Below, one piece after another: positions 10,963-25,042 of a DNA stretch of 64,000 nucleotides. Position 1 is the stretch's first letter. Every line of letters begins with the position of its first letter. A program made the position numbers and the translations under genes. The notes beneath the pieces are model-generated. The model worked only from the letters and a program-made list of their open reading frames with translations. It did no database searches and had not been told where the DNA came from. This DNA comes from Candidatus Rokuibacteriota bacterium (GTDB lineage: Bacteria > Methylomirabilota > Methylomirabilia > Rokubacteriales > CSP1-6), in the NCBI GenBank assembly GCA_003220435.1, contig QHSL01000067.1, forward strand, positions 22,447-86,446. The letters run 5' to 3'.

Positions 10963-11847
10963 TCACGCGCGTGGGTGGAATCGTCGGTACATGCGCAGCA
11001 GCGTGGCCGACGGCAGGTGCGTGTAGATCTGGGTCGTCGCGATGTCGGCGTGACCGAGCATCGCCTGGACCGAGCGGAGATCGGCGCCACCCTCGAGGAG
11101 ATGGCTCGCGAACGAATGGCGGAGCACGTGCGGTGAGACGTTGCGACGAAGGCCGGCCGTCGCCGCCGCCCGGCGCACGATCGCCCAGAGCGACTGCCGC
11201 GAGAGCGGTCCCCCGCGCGGGTTCACGAACAGCCGGCCGCTGTCGCGCTTGCGCGTGTAGAGCGGCCGCGCCTCGCGGAGATAGCGCGTGATCCACTGCG
11301 CCGCTTCGGCGCCGAGGGGCACCAGGCGCTGCTTGCGACCCTTGCCGGTGCAGACGACGTAGCCCGCGGTGAGGTTGACGTCGTCGCCGGTGAGGCCGAG
11401 GCACTCGGAGGCCCGCATGCCGGTCGCGTAGAGGAGCTCGAGCACCGTGCGATCCCGCACGCCGCGCGGCGAAGCCGGATCGGGCGCCTCGACGAGCGCC
11501 GCCGCGTCCTGCGGCGAGAGCGTGCGCGGGAGCGCCCGCGGCCGGCGCGGGACTTCCAGATGCTCGGTGGGATCGCGCCGAAGCTCGCCCTCGTTGACCA
11601 GGTGCCGGAACAATCCCCTGAGCGCCGAGACACGTCGCGCCACGCTGGAGGAGCGAAGGCCGCGCGTGCGCAGACGCTGGAGGTATCCGACGAGATCGTC
11701 CGGGCTGGTCCGGTGGAGCGCGCGCCGCTGGTCGTTCAGGAACTGCGTGAAGTCGGTGAGATCGCGACGGTAGGCGGCGAGAGTATTCCGGGACGCCCCC
11801 CGCTCCGCCTGGAGGGCCCCGAGATACTCAACCACCACATCGGTCAT
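10963..11847 (-). CDS. xerD: Tyrosine recombinase XerC/XerD
   Basis: 294 residues. An N-terminal SAM-like core-binding domain (1-90) precedes the catalytic domain. The latter carries Arg in ATGMRASE, Lys in TGKGRKQR, HVLRHSFASHLL, the GHADIATTQIYTH block with His and the nucleophilic Tyr. The wording is closest to XerD. It resolves chromosome dimers at dif with a partner and FtsK. It stands in a housekeeping cluster, not beside a mobile element, so a phage integrase is unlikely. XerC versus XerD is not certain. Confidence 0.93.
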   Translation of the reverse strand: MTDVVVEYLGALQAERGASRNTLAAYRRDLTDFTQFLNDQRRALHRTSPDDLVGYLQRLRTRGLRSSSVARRVSALRGLFRHLVNEGELRRDPTEHLEVPRRPRALPRTLSPQDAAALVEAPDPASPRGVRDRTVLELLYATGMRASECLGLTGDDVNLTAGYVVCTGKGRKQRLVPLGAEAAQWITRYLREARPLYTRKRDSGRLFVNPRGGPLSRQSLWAIVRRAAATAGLRRNVSPHVLRHSFASHLLEGGADLRSVQAMLGHADIATTQIYTHLPSATLLRMYRRFHPRA

Positions 11848-11904
11848 AGAGTGACCACGTCGGATTCTATCACGACGCAGATGAATCGAGAAGCCGCGGA
11901 CCGC

Positions 11905-13509
11905 TCAGGCGCGCTCGGTGACGTCGCGACCGCGCCGTCGGATCAATCGCGCGAGCACCGTGCGCTCCGGCATGCCCAGCAGCACGCTGCCGAGCCAGAA
12001 GAGCGCACCGCCGACCGCGATCGTCGCGGCCAGCCACGCCCCGTCGAGCGCGAGCGCCGCGCGCGGCGGCCACAGCACGAGCGCCAGCCAGCAGACGCCG
12101 AGCAACGGCAGCGACGCGAGCGCGGCGCGCAGCGTCGTGCTCGCCAGCGCGCGCAGGCCGAGGCGCCCCAGGCGGCGACGGGCGACCAGGAGGAGCGCCA
12201 GGAGATTGACGTAGGCCCCGGCCGACGAGGCGCCGGCGAGGCCGGCGTGGGCCAGCGGCCCCATCAGCGCCACGGCCGCCACCACGTTGGCGACGACCGC
12301 CACGATGCCCCAGCGCACGGCGGTGGTCGCTTCGCCCAGCGCGTAGAACGCCTGTGCGGCGATGCGCGATCCCGCGAACCCCGCGAGCCCGACGGCGTAC
12401 CACGCGAGCGCCTCCGCGGTCGCCGCCGTCTCGGCGGGTCCGAACCGCCCTCGCTCGAAGAGCACGCGGACGATCGGCGTCCGCAACACCACCAGCCCGA
12501 TCGTCGCCGGCACCGACACGTACACGCTAAGCCTCAGCGCGAAGTTCAGCGTGCCGGCGAGCGCGGCCCGGTCCTCGGTCGCCGCCTGGCGCGCCATCAC
12601 CGGCAGCGAGGCCGAGGCGAGCGCGATGCCGAAGACGCCGAGGGGAAACTCCATGACCCGGTCGGCGTAATAGAGATACGAGATCGAGCCCTCGGACAGG
12701 AACGACGCCAGCAGCGTGTTCACGAACACCATCACCTGAACGGCCGCCAATCCGAAGACGGAAGGCAGCAGGAGGCGCGTGATCCGTCCGATCGCCGGAT
12801 GGCCGAGCTCGGTCGATGGCCGCACCAGCAGGCTGCAGGCGCGCAGGCCGGGGACCTGCACAAGCAGCTGGCCGACTCCGCCCAGGAGCACGCCGAGCGC
12901 GAGCGAGAGGATCGGCGGCTCGAGGTGCCGGACGAGCAGCACGACGGCGGCGATCATTCCCACGTTGAGCACGGCGGGACCGATGGCACCGGCGAAGAAC
13001 CGGCCCTGCGAGTTCAGCACGCCCGTGGCCATGGCCGCGAGCCCGACCAGCGGCAGGTACGGGAACATCACCTGGGTCAACATGATCGCGAGCGCCGCCT
13101 TCCCCCGGTCGGCCATGAAGCCCGGCGCGATCGCGCGCAAGATCCACGGGGCGGCGACGATGCCCAGCACGGTGGTCACCGTCAGCGCAATGAGCGCCAG
13201 CCCCAGCACGGCGCGGAGCATGCGGCGGAGCTCGGAGGGGGAGCCCGTCGCGGTGTACTCGGTGAAGACCGGGATCATCGCGGTCGACAGGGCGCCCTCC
13301 GCGAGCAGGCGCCGCAGGATGTTGGGGATCCGGAACGCGACGAAGAAGGCGTCGGTCACGGGTCCGGCGCCGAACGCGCGGGCGACGACCATGTCCCGCA
13401 CGAACCCGAGCAGGCGGCTCAGCAGCGTCGCCCCGCCGATCGAGCCCAGCGCCTGGACGACCTGCCCTTCGCTGCCGCTCACCTTGAATTTCCCCGGCCC
13501 CTGCGGCAT
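11905..13509 (-). CDS. murJ: Lipid II flippase MurJ (MviN family)
   Basis: About 534 residues with some 13-14 membrane segments. The N-terminal block SRLLGFVRDMVVARAFG and RIPNILRRLLAEGALS are diagnostic of MurJ/MviN, which flips lipid II across the inner membrane. The ATG at 13509 is preferred. The open frame could extend to a TTG at 13548, but that would run into the ribosome-binding site of the divergent rpsT. The pairing of murJ with rpsT is common in many bacteria. Confidence 0.95.
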   Translation of the reverse strand: MPQGPGKFKVSGSEGQVVQALGSIGGATLLSRLLGFVRDMVVARAFGAGPVTDAFFVAFRIPNILRRLLAEGALSTAMIPVFTEYTATGSPSELRRMLRAVLGLALIALTVTTVLGIVAAPWILRAIAPGFMADRGKAALAIMLTQVMFPYLPLVGLAAMATGVLNSQGRFFAGAIGPAVLNVGMIAAVVLLVRHLEPPILSLALGVLLGGVGQLLVQVPGLRACSLLVRPSTELGHPAIGRITRLLLPSVFGLAAVQVMVFVNTLLASFLSEGSISYLYYADRVMEFPLGVFGIALASASLPVMARQAATEDRAALAGTLNFALRLSVYVSVPATIGLVVLRTPIVRVLFERGRFGPAETAATAEALAWYAVGLAGFAGSRIAAQAFYALGEATTAVRWGIVAVVANVVAAVALMGPLAHAGLAGASSAGAYVNLLALLLVARRRLGRLGLRALASTTLRAALASLPLLGVCWLALVLWPPRAALALDGAWLAATIAVGGALFWLGSVLLGMPERTVLARLIRRRGRDVTERA

Positions 13510-13559
13510 GATGCAACGCGTAGTCCGATTCGACTCAAACGAGTCCAAGGAGCGTTCAC

Positions 13560-13811
13560 GTGGCGAACACGAAGTCGGCGATGAAACGGGTGCGGCAAAA
13601 CGAGCGACGGCGTTTGCGTAATCGGGCCATACGCTCGAAGATGCGCGGCGCGATCAAGGACGCGCGCGCCGCCGATGGCGCCTCGCGCTCCAGCATCGTG
13701 TTGGAGGCCATCCGCGCCCTGGATAAGGCCGTCACCAAGGGCGTGATTCACCGCAACACGGCGGCTCGCAAGAAGTCGGCGCTTGCGCGCCGGCTCGTCA
13801 CCGCGAAGTAG
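13560..13811 (+). CDS. rpsT: 30S ribosomal protein S20
   Basis: 83 residues, strongly basic, beginning ANTKSAMKRVRQNERRR as in all S20 proteins. S20 binds 16S rRNA early in 30S assembly. It starts at GTG with AAGGAG seven bases upstream (13547-13552). A short hairpin (GACTC 13532-13536, GAGTC 13541-13545) ends one base before the Shine-Dalgarno. In E. coli S20 represses its own translation from a weak start codon, so the GTG start and this hairpin could be regulatory here, which is an inference. Confidence 0.97.
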   Translation: MANTKSAMKRVRQNERRRLRNRAIRSKMRGAIKDARAADGASRSSIVLEAIRALDKAVTKGVIHRNTAARKKSALARRLVTAK

Positions 13812-13824
13812 TTCCGACTTTCCC

Positions 13825-15195
13825 TCACCGCGCGCCCGTCCGGTAGTCGCAGGAGGACGGCGTGCGGGTCACCGAGCGCGAGCGTCCCCGTAGCCGATAG
13901 AGCAGGTCGACGGCGGCGTCGGTCAGGCACGCGCCCGCGTCCGGTCCGTACAGCGTCGCGCACGCGACGTACCCCGAGCGCTGGGCGTCGATCGGCGTCA
14001 CGAAGTAGCCCAGGTAGTCGTTCGAGAGGCCGGCGACGAACGTCGACGCGAAGAGCTCGCGTCCTTCTCGCTTGATCGCCTGTCCGAACGCCGTCTGCAG
14101 CTCGCCGGGTATGGTGACCCAGCCGGTGTCCCCGAGCGCGACCCCGATGAGCTCGGTGTCGTCGGGCAGCGCGGACCAGAGCGGGACCCGGACGAACGCC
14201 GGGAGCCATCGGCCGACGCAGCCCCGCAGCGAGAGGGCCCCGGCCGGCAACCCGACCTGGCGTTGCGCCACCCGCAGCGTCGAGACCGGCGCGGGCTTGG
14301 CTCGCGCCCACCCGGCCTCGACCGCGGCGGCCAGCTGGTCCGCGGTGTCGCGCAGGGCCGCCTCGCCGTGGCGCGCAGGACTCACGTCGCCGACGGCGCC
14401 GTTGACGAACAGGGCCGGCACGCCGAGCTTCTGCTCGAGCCGCGCGGAGGCCACCCCCATCACATCGCCCGACAGGCGCAGATTGGAGGCGGGCAGCATG
14501 GTCCCGTGGATCGAGAAGTTCCACACCAATGCGAGCGGCCCGCCACTCGCGCTCGTGACCTTGAGCACGACGATCTCGGAGTCGAGCGGGCGGGCGAGGC
14601 GGCTCAGGGTCACGGCGGGGGCTGCGACGCTGATCGCCGCCACCAGCGCCGGGACGCGCGCGCCGTCCGCCTGCCGGATCGCCGCGGCGGCCCCTTCGAC
14701 GAGCGCCGCGCGCACCACCCAGTCCAGGCGATCGACCGCGACCACGCTCATGAGCGCCGAGTCCAGAAAGGCGCCGGGCCCGGAGTGCGTGTGGGACGCC
14801 GAGACGATGAGCGTCGCCGGCGGGACGCCCGCGCTGGTCAGGCGCTCCCGAACGGCCCGGGTGAACTCGCGATCGACCGCGATGAGTTCGAGGGTGACCC
14901 AGGCCAGGCGCGTGGTCCCGCTCTCGAGGACGAGCGCGCGCGCCACGAGCGGATCCTGCGTGCCCGAGGAGGGAGCGAACCAGAACGCGTGGGGATGCTG
15001 GCCGAGGATGTCCGGGAACAGCAGGCGTCGCTTCGGGCTCCCGTAGCCGGCGAGCGGCGTCCCCGGCGGGACGCTCAGCGCGGTCGACGCCGCGCCGGCG
15101 GTCACACAGTCGGCGCAGCGCTCGGCGCCGGCCGCGATGCCGGCGATGCTCGCCGCCGCGAGAATGACGGCGAGGAAGATCGCCCGAGCGGTCAC
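13825..15195 (-). CDS. Neutral/alkaline non-lysosomal ceramidase-like hydrolase
   Basis: 456 residues with an N-terminal signal peptide (hydrophobic residues about 5-25), so exported. The family's zinc-site and nucleophile regions are recognisable. SASHTHSGPG and NFSIHGT carry metal-binding histidines, and NGAVGDVSP corresponds to the block holding the nucleophilic serine of neutral ceramidases. The usual C-terminal Ig-like domain seems absent (the family is often 650-700 residues), so this is a catalytic-domain-only version. It starts at GTG and overlaps the holA stop by four bases, so it is co-transcribed with holA-lptE-leuS. Substrate (ceramide or another N-acyl lipid) is unknown. Confidence 0.8.
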   Translation of the reverse strand: MTARAIFLAVILAAASIAGIAAGAERCADCVTAGAASTALSVPPGTPLAGYGSPKRRLLFPDILGQHPHAFWFAPSSGTQDPLVARALVLESGTTRLAWVTLELIAVDREFTRAVRERLTSAGVPPATLIVSASHTHSGPGAFLDSALMSVVAVDRLDWVVRAALVEGAAAAIRQADGARVPALVAAISVAAPAVTLSRLARPLDSEIVVLKVTSASGGPLALVWNFSIHGTMLPASNLRLSGDVMGVASARLEQKLGVPALFVNGAVGDVSPARHGEAALRDTADQLAAAVEAGWARAKPAPVSTLRVAQRQVGLPAGALSLRGCVGRWLPAFVRVPLWSALPDDTELIGVALGDTGWVTIPGELQTAFGQAIKREGRELFASTFVAGLSNDYLGYFVTPIDAQRSGYVACATLYGPDAGACLTDAAVDLLYRLRGRSRSVTRTPSSCDYRTGAR

Positions 15196-16205
15196 CTCTC
15201 CACGCACAGGTCGGCGACCAGGGCCGCCATCTCCGCCCACGGCTCGCCGCTGCTCTTGAGCCGCCGCTCGGCGTCCCAACACCGGCGGAGCTTCCACGCG
15301 AACAGCGCTTCCGAGCCGCCGGTGGCGCCGGTGATCGCCTCGATCACGGCGGGCGGCCTGCGAAGGGCGCGGGAGATCTCGTCGAGGCCGCGGCCGCGGC
15401 GGCGCCACGCGACCGCGGTCCATGCCGTCCTCACGTCACGCGTCAGGACGGAGAGCAGGAGGTTCCAGTCCTCGGTCGCGAGGAGCCGATCCAGCGTTTT
15501 CAGCGCCGCCGCACGGTCCCGGCGCTCGACCGCGCGCGTCAGGTCGAAGATCGCGTCGAGACGATGCTCGCCTACGACCGCGCTGACGTCCTTCACGCTG
15601 ACCGCGCGGTTGTCGGGCCCACCCGCCAGCGCCGCTTTGCGCGCCTCGCCGAGGAGCGCCGCAGAGTCCTCGCCGGTGAGCTCGACGAGGAGCCGTGCGG
15701 CCTCGTCGGTGACGGTCAGCCCTTCGGCCGCCGCGCGCTGGCGCAGCCAGCCCGCGAGCTCGCGCGGCGCACGCGCCGGGAGCTCGACGATCGCGCCGGC
15801 GGGCAGCGCGCCGAGCAGCCAGTGGTCCGTCCGGCGGTCGCGCGAGGCGCGCAACGGCTCGTCGGCGAGGAGCAGCAGGCAGCTCGCCGGATTCGGGCTC
15901 GCGGCATAGGCGGCGAGCGCGTCCGCGCCTCTCGCCGCGAGCGCCTGGGCGCGCCGGACCGCGACGAGTCGTCGGCCGCCGCCGAACGGCAGCGTCAGGG
16001 CCGATCGGACGATCTCGTCGACCCCGCGCTCGCGCCCGTCGAACACCTCACGGCCCCACGCCGCCAGCGCGAGATCAGGAAAGAGACCGCGGGTCGCCGT
16101 GGTGAGCGCGTCGTCGAGAAGCTGGCCGTCGGCGCCGTGCAGAAGATTGAGTGGCGGCGCTTCGCCGCGCTCGGCCTGCCGGAGGAACGTCTCGTAGGCC
16201 GTCAA
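15192..16205 (-). CDS. holA: DNA polymerase III subunit delta
   Basis: 337 residues with the delta-subunit pattern. The start MTAYETFLRQ and LNLLHGADGQLLDD are followed by a AAA-like region without a working Walker A. The C-terminal helical collar includes LDAIFDLTRAVERRD and LLSVLTRDVR. Delta opens the beta clamp during loading. It uses a TTG start overlapping the lptE stop. The holA-lptE-leuS order is classical (as in E. coli leuS-lptE-holA). Confidence 0.9.
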   Translation of the reverse strand: MTAYETFLRQAERGEAPPLNLLHGADGQLLDDALTTATRGLFPDLALAAWGREVFDGRERGVDEIVRSALTLPFGGGRRLVAVRRAQALAARGADALAAYAASPNPASCLLLLADEPLRASRDRRTDHWLLGALPAGAIVELPARAPRELAGWLRQRAAAEGLTVTDEAARLLVELTGEDSAALLGEARKAALAGGPDNRAVSVKDVSAVVGEHRLDAIFDLTRAVERRDRAAALKTLDRLLATEDWNLLLSVLTRDVRTAWTAVAWRRRGRGLDEISRALRRPPAVIEAITGATGGSEALFAWKLRRCWDAERRLKSSGEPWAEMAALVADLCVER

Positions 16206-16713
16206 AAGCGGTCGACGGCGAGGCTGACGATGGCGCGCCCGATGTCGATCGCGGCGGCCCGAACGGCCGATTCCTCCCGCGAGATCGTCTGGGAGACGGC
16301 GCCCAGGACCTGAAAGTCCGCCTTCTCACGCAGCCCCTGCTGCTCGAAGAGCACCGTGTTCCGCTGGACGTCGCGGAACCGGAGGTTCAGGGTCACGACG
16401 AGCCGATACACGCGCGCGTTGGCGTGGGCATCGAACGCGATCGACTGGAGGGAGTAGCCGACCACTTCGCCCTCGAGGATGGAGTCCGCGGCCTCCGGGC
16501 TGACGACGCGCAGCCGACCGTTGGTGGAGAACGCCTCCACGACGGCGCTCGTCAGGAGGCTTTCGACGGCCGGCTCCGCGGTCCGGTTCGCGAACACCGG
16601 TACTGCCACCGTCCGGATGTGATCGGGAAGGTTGCCGCGCAGGGAGTAGCCGCAGCCAGCCGACCCGAGCGCGAGCAGGACGAGGCCGAGCGCTCGCGCG
16701 CGGCCGACACCCG

Positions 16714-16717
<4 letters not shown>
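16202..16717 (-). CDS. lptE: LPS assembly lipoprotein LptE (LptE/RlpB family)
   Basis: 171 residues with a lipoprotein signal ending in LGSAGC (Cys about residue 22), then GYSLRGNLPDHIRTVAVPVF, typical of LptE-like proteins of non-proteobacterial diderms. LptE plugs and assembles the outer-membrane LPS translocon LptD. GTG start, overlapping the leuS stop by four bases. It completes the LPS export set of this window, apart from LptD, LptF and LptG. Confidence 0.88.
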
Positions 16718-19203
<2,486 letters not shown>

Positions 19204-19213
19204 ACTCAGCTAA

Positions 19214-19241
19214 ATTTTACATACCTAGCTCGCAGGGGCAA
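19214..19241 (-). promoter_or_regulatory. Candidate sigma-70 promoter of the leuS operon
   Basis: On the minus strand TTGCCC (19241-19236) and TAAAAT (19219-19214) are 16 bases apart, in an unusually AT-rich island. The leuS ATG is at 19203, so the transcript would have almost no leader. No Shine-Dalgarno is visible. Confidence 0.4.
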
Positions 19242-19332
19242 GAACTGCCGCGAGGGCCGGTGGGGAACCGGTCCGAACCGCGACGGCGCGACGCAGCCGT
19301 TCGAGGGCCGCGCCGCGCCCCAGTCGTCGTTG

Positions 19333-19581
19333 CTACTTCTTCAGGTCTGCCGCCGCCTCGTTAGCGAGCTTCAGCGAATCCGCATGCTTGCCACCATCGT
19401 GGAGCTTCTGCGCCTCGTCGAGCTTGGCGACCACCGCCTTGACCTTGGGGTCGTCCGCCTTCATCTTGGCGGCCTCTTCCCGCGTCTCCTTGATCACCTT
19501 CGGGCACGAGCTGGCGAACGCGCTGCCCGCACCGAAGACCAACGCCACTGCGACTGCCGTGACGGTCATGATCTTTCTCAA
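19333..19581 (-). CDS. Small exported alpha-helical protein of unknown function
   Basis: 82 residues with a clear signal peptide (cleavage probably after SAFA, residue about 24). The remainder is a lysine- and alanine-rich helical segment ending in ADLKK, with a lone cysteine near the mature N-terminus. It looks like the small periplasmic helical proteins often found in Rokubacteria and deltaproteobacteria. The start is taken as the TTG overlapping the uvrC stop (TTGA), with a G-rich run about ten bases upstream. An ATG four codons later is also possible. Function is unknown. Confidence 0.65.
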   Translation of the reverse strand: MRKIMTVTAVAVALVFGAGSAFASSCPKVIKETREEAAKMKADDPKVKAVVAKLDEAQKLHDGGKHADSLKLANEAAADLKK

Positions 19582-21469
19582 GAGCTGTCACCCCCCCTAG
19601 GGCCCGGTTGGCCTGCGTCATTGTAACCCCCGGTCGTCGTTTGTGGTTCCGTGGCCATGGCTGGCGGCTCCGGCGCCGGGGGGTGGAAATGGTCGAAGAT
19701 CCGCTGCGCGAGCTTCGGCGTGACCTTCGGGACCGCGGCCAGCTGGGCGACGGACGAGTCCCGGACGCGGCGCGCGGAGCCGAGCGTCTTGAGGAGGCTC
19801 GTCCGAATCGTGGGCCCGACGCCCGGAATCGTGTCGAGCACCGACTGGATCGTGCGCCGCGTGCGCAGCTTCTTGTGATAGGTGATCGCGAACCGGTGTG
19901 CCTCGTCGCGGATCCGCTGGAGCGTGTGGAGCGCGGGCGACGTGGGATCGAGCACCAGCGGATGCAGGCTGTCGGCCTGATAGACTTCCTCCGCCTGCTT
20001 CGCGAGCCCGACCGCCGGAATGTAATCGAGCCCGAGATCCTGCAGCACCTTGAGCCCCACGTTCAGCTGGCCGCGACCCCCGTCGATCAATACGAGATCG
20101 GGCAGCACGCTTCCCTGCTCGAGCGCCTTGGCGAATCGTCGCGTCAGCACCTCGCTCAGCGAGGCGAAGTCGTTGGCGCCGGCGACGCTGCGGATCCGAA
20201 AACGCTTGTAGTCGTCCTTCTTCATGCCGCCGTTTTCCCAGACCACCATCGAGCCGACCTGCTCCGTCCCCTGGATGTTCGAGATGTCGTAACCCTCGAT
20301 GCGGTTCGGCAGACCCGGCAGCCCGAGCGCGCGCTGGAGCTCCTCGAGCACCAGCTGCTGGCGGTTGTCGCGAGACAGGAGCCGATTCTGGAGGGCGATC
20401 GCGGCGTTGGCCTCGGCCATCGCGACGAACTGTCGCTTGGCCCCCCGCTGCGGTGCCTGCATCTGCACCCGGCGGCCGGCGAGCTTCGAGAGCCACTCGC
20501 CGGTGAGCTCGGCCTCCGGCAGCTCCTCGGAGAGGAGGACTTCCGCGGCGGGCGTAACGGCCTTGCCATAGAACTGGCGGACGAACGCCGACAGGATCTC
20601 GCCGTCGCTCCAGCCGGCGACGCGGTCGAAGAAGAACGGCTCCTGTCCAACGAGACGGCCCTTGCGCACGAAGAACAGCTCCACGCACGCGTCGTCGCCC
20701 TGCCGCACCACACCCACGACGTCCTGGTCCACGTCGTCCGTCGAGATGATCTTCTGGCGCTCGCGGACCTTGTTCAGCGACTGGATCTGGTCGCGGAGGA
20801 CGGAGGCGCGCTCGAACTTGAGCTCCCCGGCGGCTACCTCCATCTCCTTGGTGAGCCGGAGCGCCAGGTCTTCGTCGCGGCCCTCCAGGAAGTGCATGAC
20901 GTCGCGTACGGTCTTCGCGTATCCCTCACGGGTCTCCCAGCCCGTGCACGGAGCGTTGCAACGATGGATCGCATACTGGATGCAGGGCCGCTCCAGCGAC
21001 CCGTCGATCGTGATCGAGCACGTGCGTAGCGGGAAGAGCTGGCGGGTGAGCCGGAGCGTCTCGCGCATCGCGGTGGCCGGGTAGAACGGTCCGTAGTACT
21101 GCGCGCCGTCCTGCTGGACCCGGCGTGCGACCACCAGCCGCGGAAACTCTTCGTTGGTGGTCAGCTTCAGGAACGGATAGTGCTTGTCGTCCCTGAGGAT
21201 GATGTTGTACCGGGGCCGGTGCTTCCGGACGAGATTGGCCTCGAGCATGAGGGCCTCGAGCTCGTTGTCGGTGACGATGTACTCGAGGTCGCGGATCTGA
21301 CGCACGAGCGCGTCGGTCTTGGGGTCGCGCGGTCGCGACTCCTGGAAGTAGGAGCGCACGCGGCTTCGCAGCGACGCCGCCTTGCCGACGTACAGGACTT
21401 GCTGCTTGCCGTCCCGGTAGATGTACACGCCGGGCCGATCGGGGACCCGGGCGAGCTTGGTTTCGAGAT

Positions 21470-21473
<4 letters not shown>
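19578..21473 (-). CDS. uvrC: UvrABC system protein C (excinuclease subunit)
   Basis: 631 residues. The N-terminal GIY-YIG nuclease domain ([19 protein letters not shown]) makes the 3' incision. A central UVR motif includes [11 protein letters not shown]. The RNase H-like nuclease domain carrying the 5' incision has [13 protein letters not shown] and [13 protein letters not shown] helix-hairpin-helix closes the protein ([13 protein letters not shown]). It lies directly downstream of uvrB with a four-base overlap. Confidence 0.98.
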
Positions 21474-23452
<1,979 letters not shown>

Positions 23453-23467
23453 GGCGGGCTACGTCAG

Positions 23468-23998
23468 TCAGGACGGCGTCGGAACCGCCAGGAGATACTT
23501 CCGCCAAGAGTCCAGGAGCGAGTGCGCGTGCGGATGGCGCAGCATGTGCGTCGAGAAGACGAACTTCGGGTGCACCGGCTCGCGGATCAGCCGCATCCCG
23601 ACTTCTTCGGCCAGCCGGTTGCCCTTCTTGAGATTGCAGCGCAGGCACGCCGCGACCACGTTCACCCAGGTCGTTTCGCCCCCGCGCGAGCGGGGCACCA
23701 CGTGATCGACGGTGAGGCGCTCGCCGCGCCGGTTGCAATACTGGCAGGTGTAGCCGTCGCGCCGCAGGATGTTCTTCTTGTTGAACGCCACCCGGTCGAG
23801 GAACGGCTTGCGGATGTAGATCGCGAGCCGGATCACCGCGGGGAGCGCGAAGCTCACCGAGGGTGACCGCACCACGCGCGGCGAGGCCTCGACGGCCTCC
23901 GCCTTGCCGGCCAGGAGCAGCGTGATCGCGCGGCGGGCGTTGGTGAAATGCAGCGGCTCGAAGGTGTAATTCAGCACCAGTACCGCAATTTCGTCCAT
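23468..23998 (-). CDS. HNH endonuclease family protein
   Basis: 176 residues. The C-terminal half holds an HNH/treble-clef fold, with CQYCNRRGERLTVDHVVP (first CxxC and the catalytic His), GGETTWVN, and the second zinc pair CLRCN. This type of small HNH protein is widespread as a chromosomal gene next to housekeeping genes and is not obviously part of a mobile element. It lies 15 bases upstream of uvrB, which hints at DNA processing. Substrate is unknown. Confidence 0.88.
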   Translation of the reverse strand: MDEIAVLVLNYTFEPLHFTNARRAITLLLAGKAEAVEASPRVVRSPSVSFALPAVIRLAIYIRKPFLDRVAFNKKNILRRDGYTCQYCNRRGERLTVDHVVPRSRGGETTWVNVVAACLRCNLKKGNRLAEEVGMRLIREPVHPKFVFSTHMLRHPHAHSLLDSWRKYLLAVPTPS

Positions 23999-24012
23999 CT
24001 TATCAACGTAGT

Positions 24013-24978
24013 CTAGTCATCGCCTCGCGGGGTGTCAAATCGCGGCGATCCCCGGCGGCGTTCGATCGCGTCCACGAGCAGGCCTTCCCGCAGCCCGAAT
24101 TCGCTCACCCGCAGCGTGTCGACTCCAATCGCCTCGAACGTGGCCATCACGATCGCGATGCCGGGGATGATCAGGTCGGCGCGTCCCGGGTCCAGGCACG
24201 GGAGCCTCCCGCGATCCGCGACCGCGAGCCCGCCCAGTCGCACCAGAAGTCGACGAACGGTCTCGCGGCTCAGCGCGTGTCCCTGCACCCGTGCGGGATC
24301 GTAGCGCGTGAGCCCGAGGTCGAGCGCCGCGAGCGTGGTCACGGTGCCGGCCGTGCCCACGAGGTGGGCGACGGAGACGGCGCGGAGCGCCGCGGGCAGC
24401 TCGTGGGCGAGCCGCGCGCGCACCTCGTCTTCCAGCGCGCGATAGCGCTCCCAGTCGATCGCCGCCGGAAACGGAAATCGCTCGGCGAGCGGAATGACGC
24501 CCAGGCGCAGGCTGACCATGCTCCGGATAGAGTCGTCCTCGGATAGCACGTACTCCGTGCTGCCGCCGCCGATGTCGAAGGTGAGCACAGATCCCGGCAG
24601 CGGCCCGAGCCCGTACCGGACGCCGCGAACCGTGAGGCGGGCTTCGTCTTCGCCGGTCACGACCTCCACACGCCGGCCGGTCGCGCGCCCGACCGCCTCG
24701 GCGAAGCCGCGACCGTTGGACGACTCGCGCACGGCGCTGGTGGCGCCGACCCGAACGTCGACGGCGCCGAGGCTGACCGCGCGCACGACGTACCCCTTCA
24801 CCACCGCGAGGGTGCGGGCCATCGGCGCCTCGCCGAGCACGCCGGAGTGCGCGAGCCCCTCGCCGAGCCGGGTGATTGTCTGATCCTCGTCGACGACTCG
24901 CCACGTTCCAGCGTCGGCGACGTCAGCGACGAGGAGGCGGACCGTGTTGCTGCCGATGTCGATCGCGGCGATGCGCAT
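24013..24978 (-). CDS. Exopolyphosphatase / guanosine pentaphosphatase family protein
   Basis: 321 residues of the ASKHA fold. IDIGSNTVRLLVAD is phosphate loop 1, GATSAVRESSN and FDIGGGSTEYVL are loop 2. The enzyme hydrolyses polyphosphate or pppGpp. The length equals the short Ppx/GppA form without the C-terminal HD domain. It lies between the cytochrome c terminator and the HNH gene. Confidence 0.93.
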   Translation of the reverse strand: MRIAAIDIGSNTVRLLVADVADAGTWRVVDEDQTITRLGEGLAHSGVLGEAPMARTLAVVKGYVVRAVSLGAVDVRVGATSAVRESSNGRGFAEAVGRATGRRVEVVTGEDEARLTVRGVRYGLGPLPGSVLTFDIGGGSTEYVLSEDDSIRSMVSLRLGVIPLAERFPFPAAIDWERYRALEDEVRARLAHELPAALRAVSVAHLVGTAGTVTTLAALDLGLTRYDPARVQGHALSRETVRRLLVRLGGLAVADRGRLPCLDPGRADLIIPGIAIVMATFEAIGVDTLRVSEFGLREGLLVDAIERRRGSPRFDTPRGDD

Positions 24979-24992
24979 CGTCGGAAGCGAAA

Positions 24993-25020
24993 ACGCCCCG
25001 CCGGAACCCCGGCGGGGCGT
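24993..25020 (-). terminator. Rho-independent-like terminator of the cytochrome c gene
   Basis: A perfect 12-base-pair stem (ACGCCCCGCCGG / CCGGCGGGGCGT) with a four-base loop, followed on the minus strand by TTTCGCTT. It sits between the cytochrome c stop and the ppx start. The T run is short. Confidence 0.7.
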
Positions 25021-25042
25021 CGTGGGGTGGAACGTCGTGGGT

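Noticed and set aside
10963..11847. Integrase of a mobile element
   Set aside because: It matches XerD and sits in a conserved housekeeping cluster; no attachment sites, tRNA or cargo are seen.
13510..13548. Extended murJ N-terminus from a TTG at 13548
   Set aside because: It would start inside the ribosome-binding site of rpsT and adds residues not expected in MurJ; ATG 13509 gives the normal N-terminus.
11560..13584. 674-codon plus-strand frame over murJ and xerD
   Set aside because: Composition is shadow-like (His, Arg, Glu, Gln-rich), with no family motif, and it is antisense to well recognised genes.
19204..19332. T-box leader before leuS
   Set aside because: No AGGGTGGNACCGCG-type antiterminator sequence or specifier loop; the likely promoter is almost on top of the start codon.
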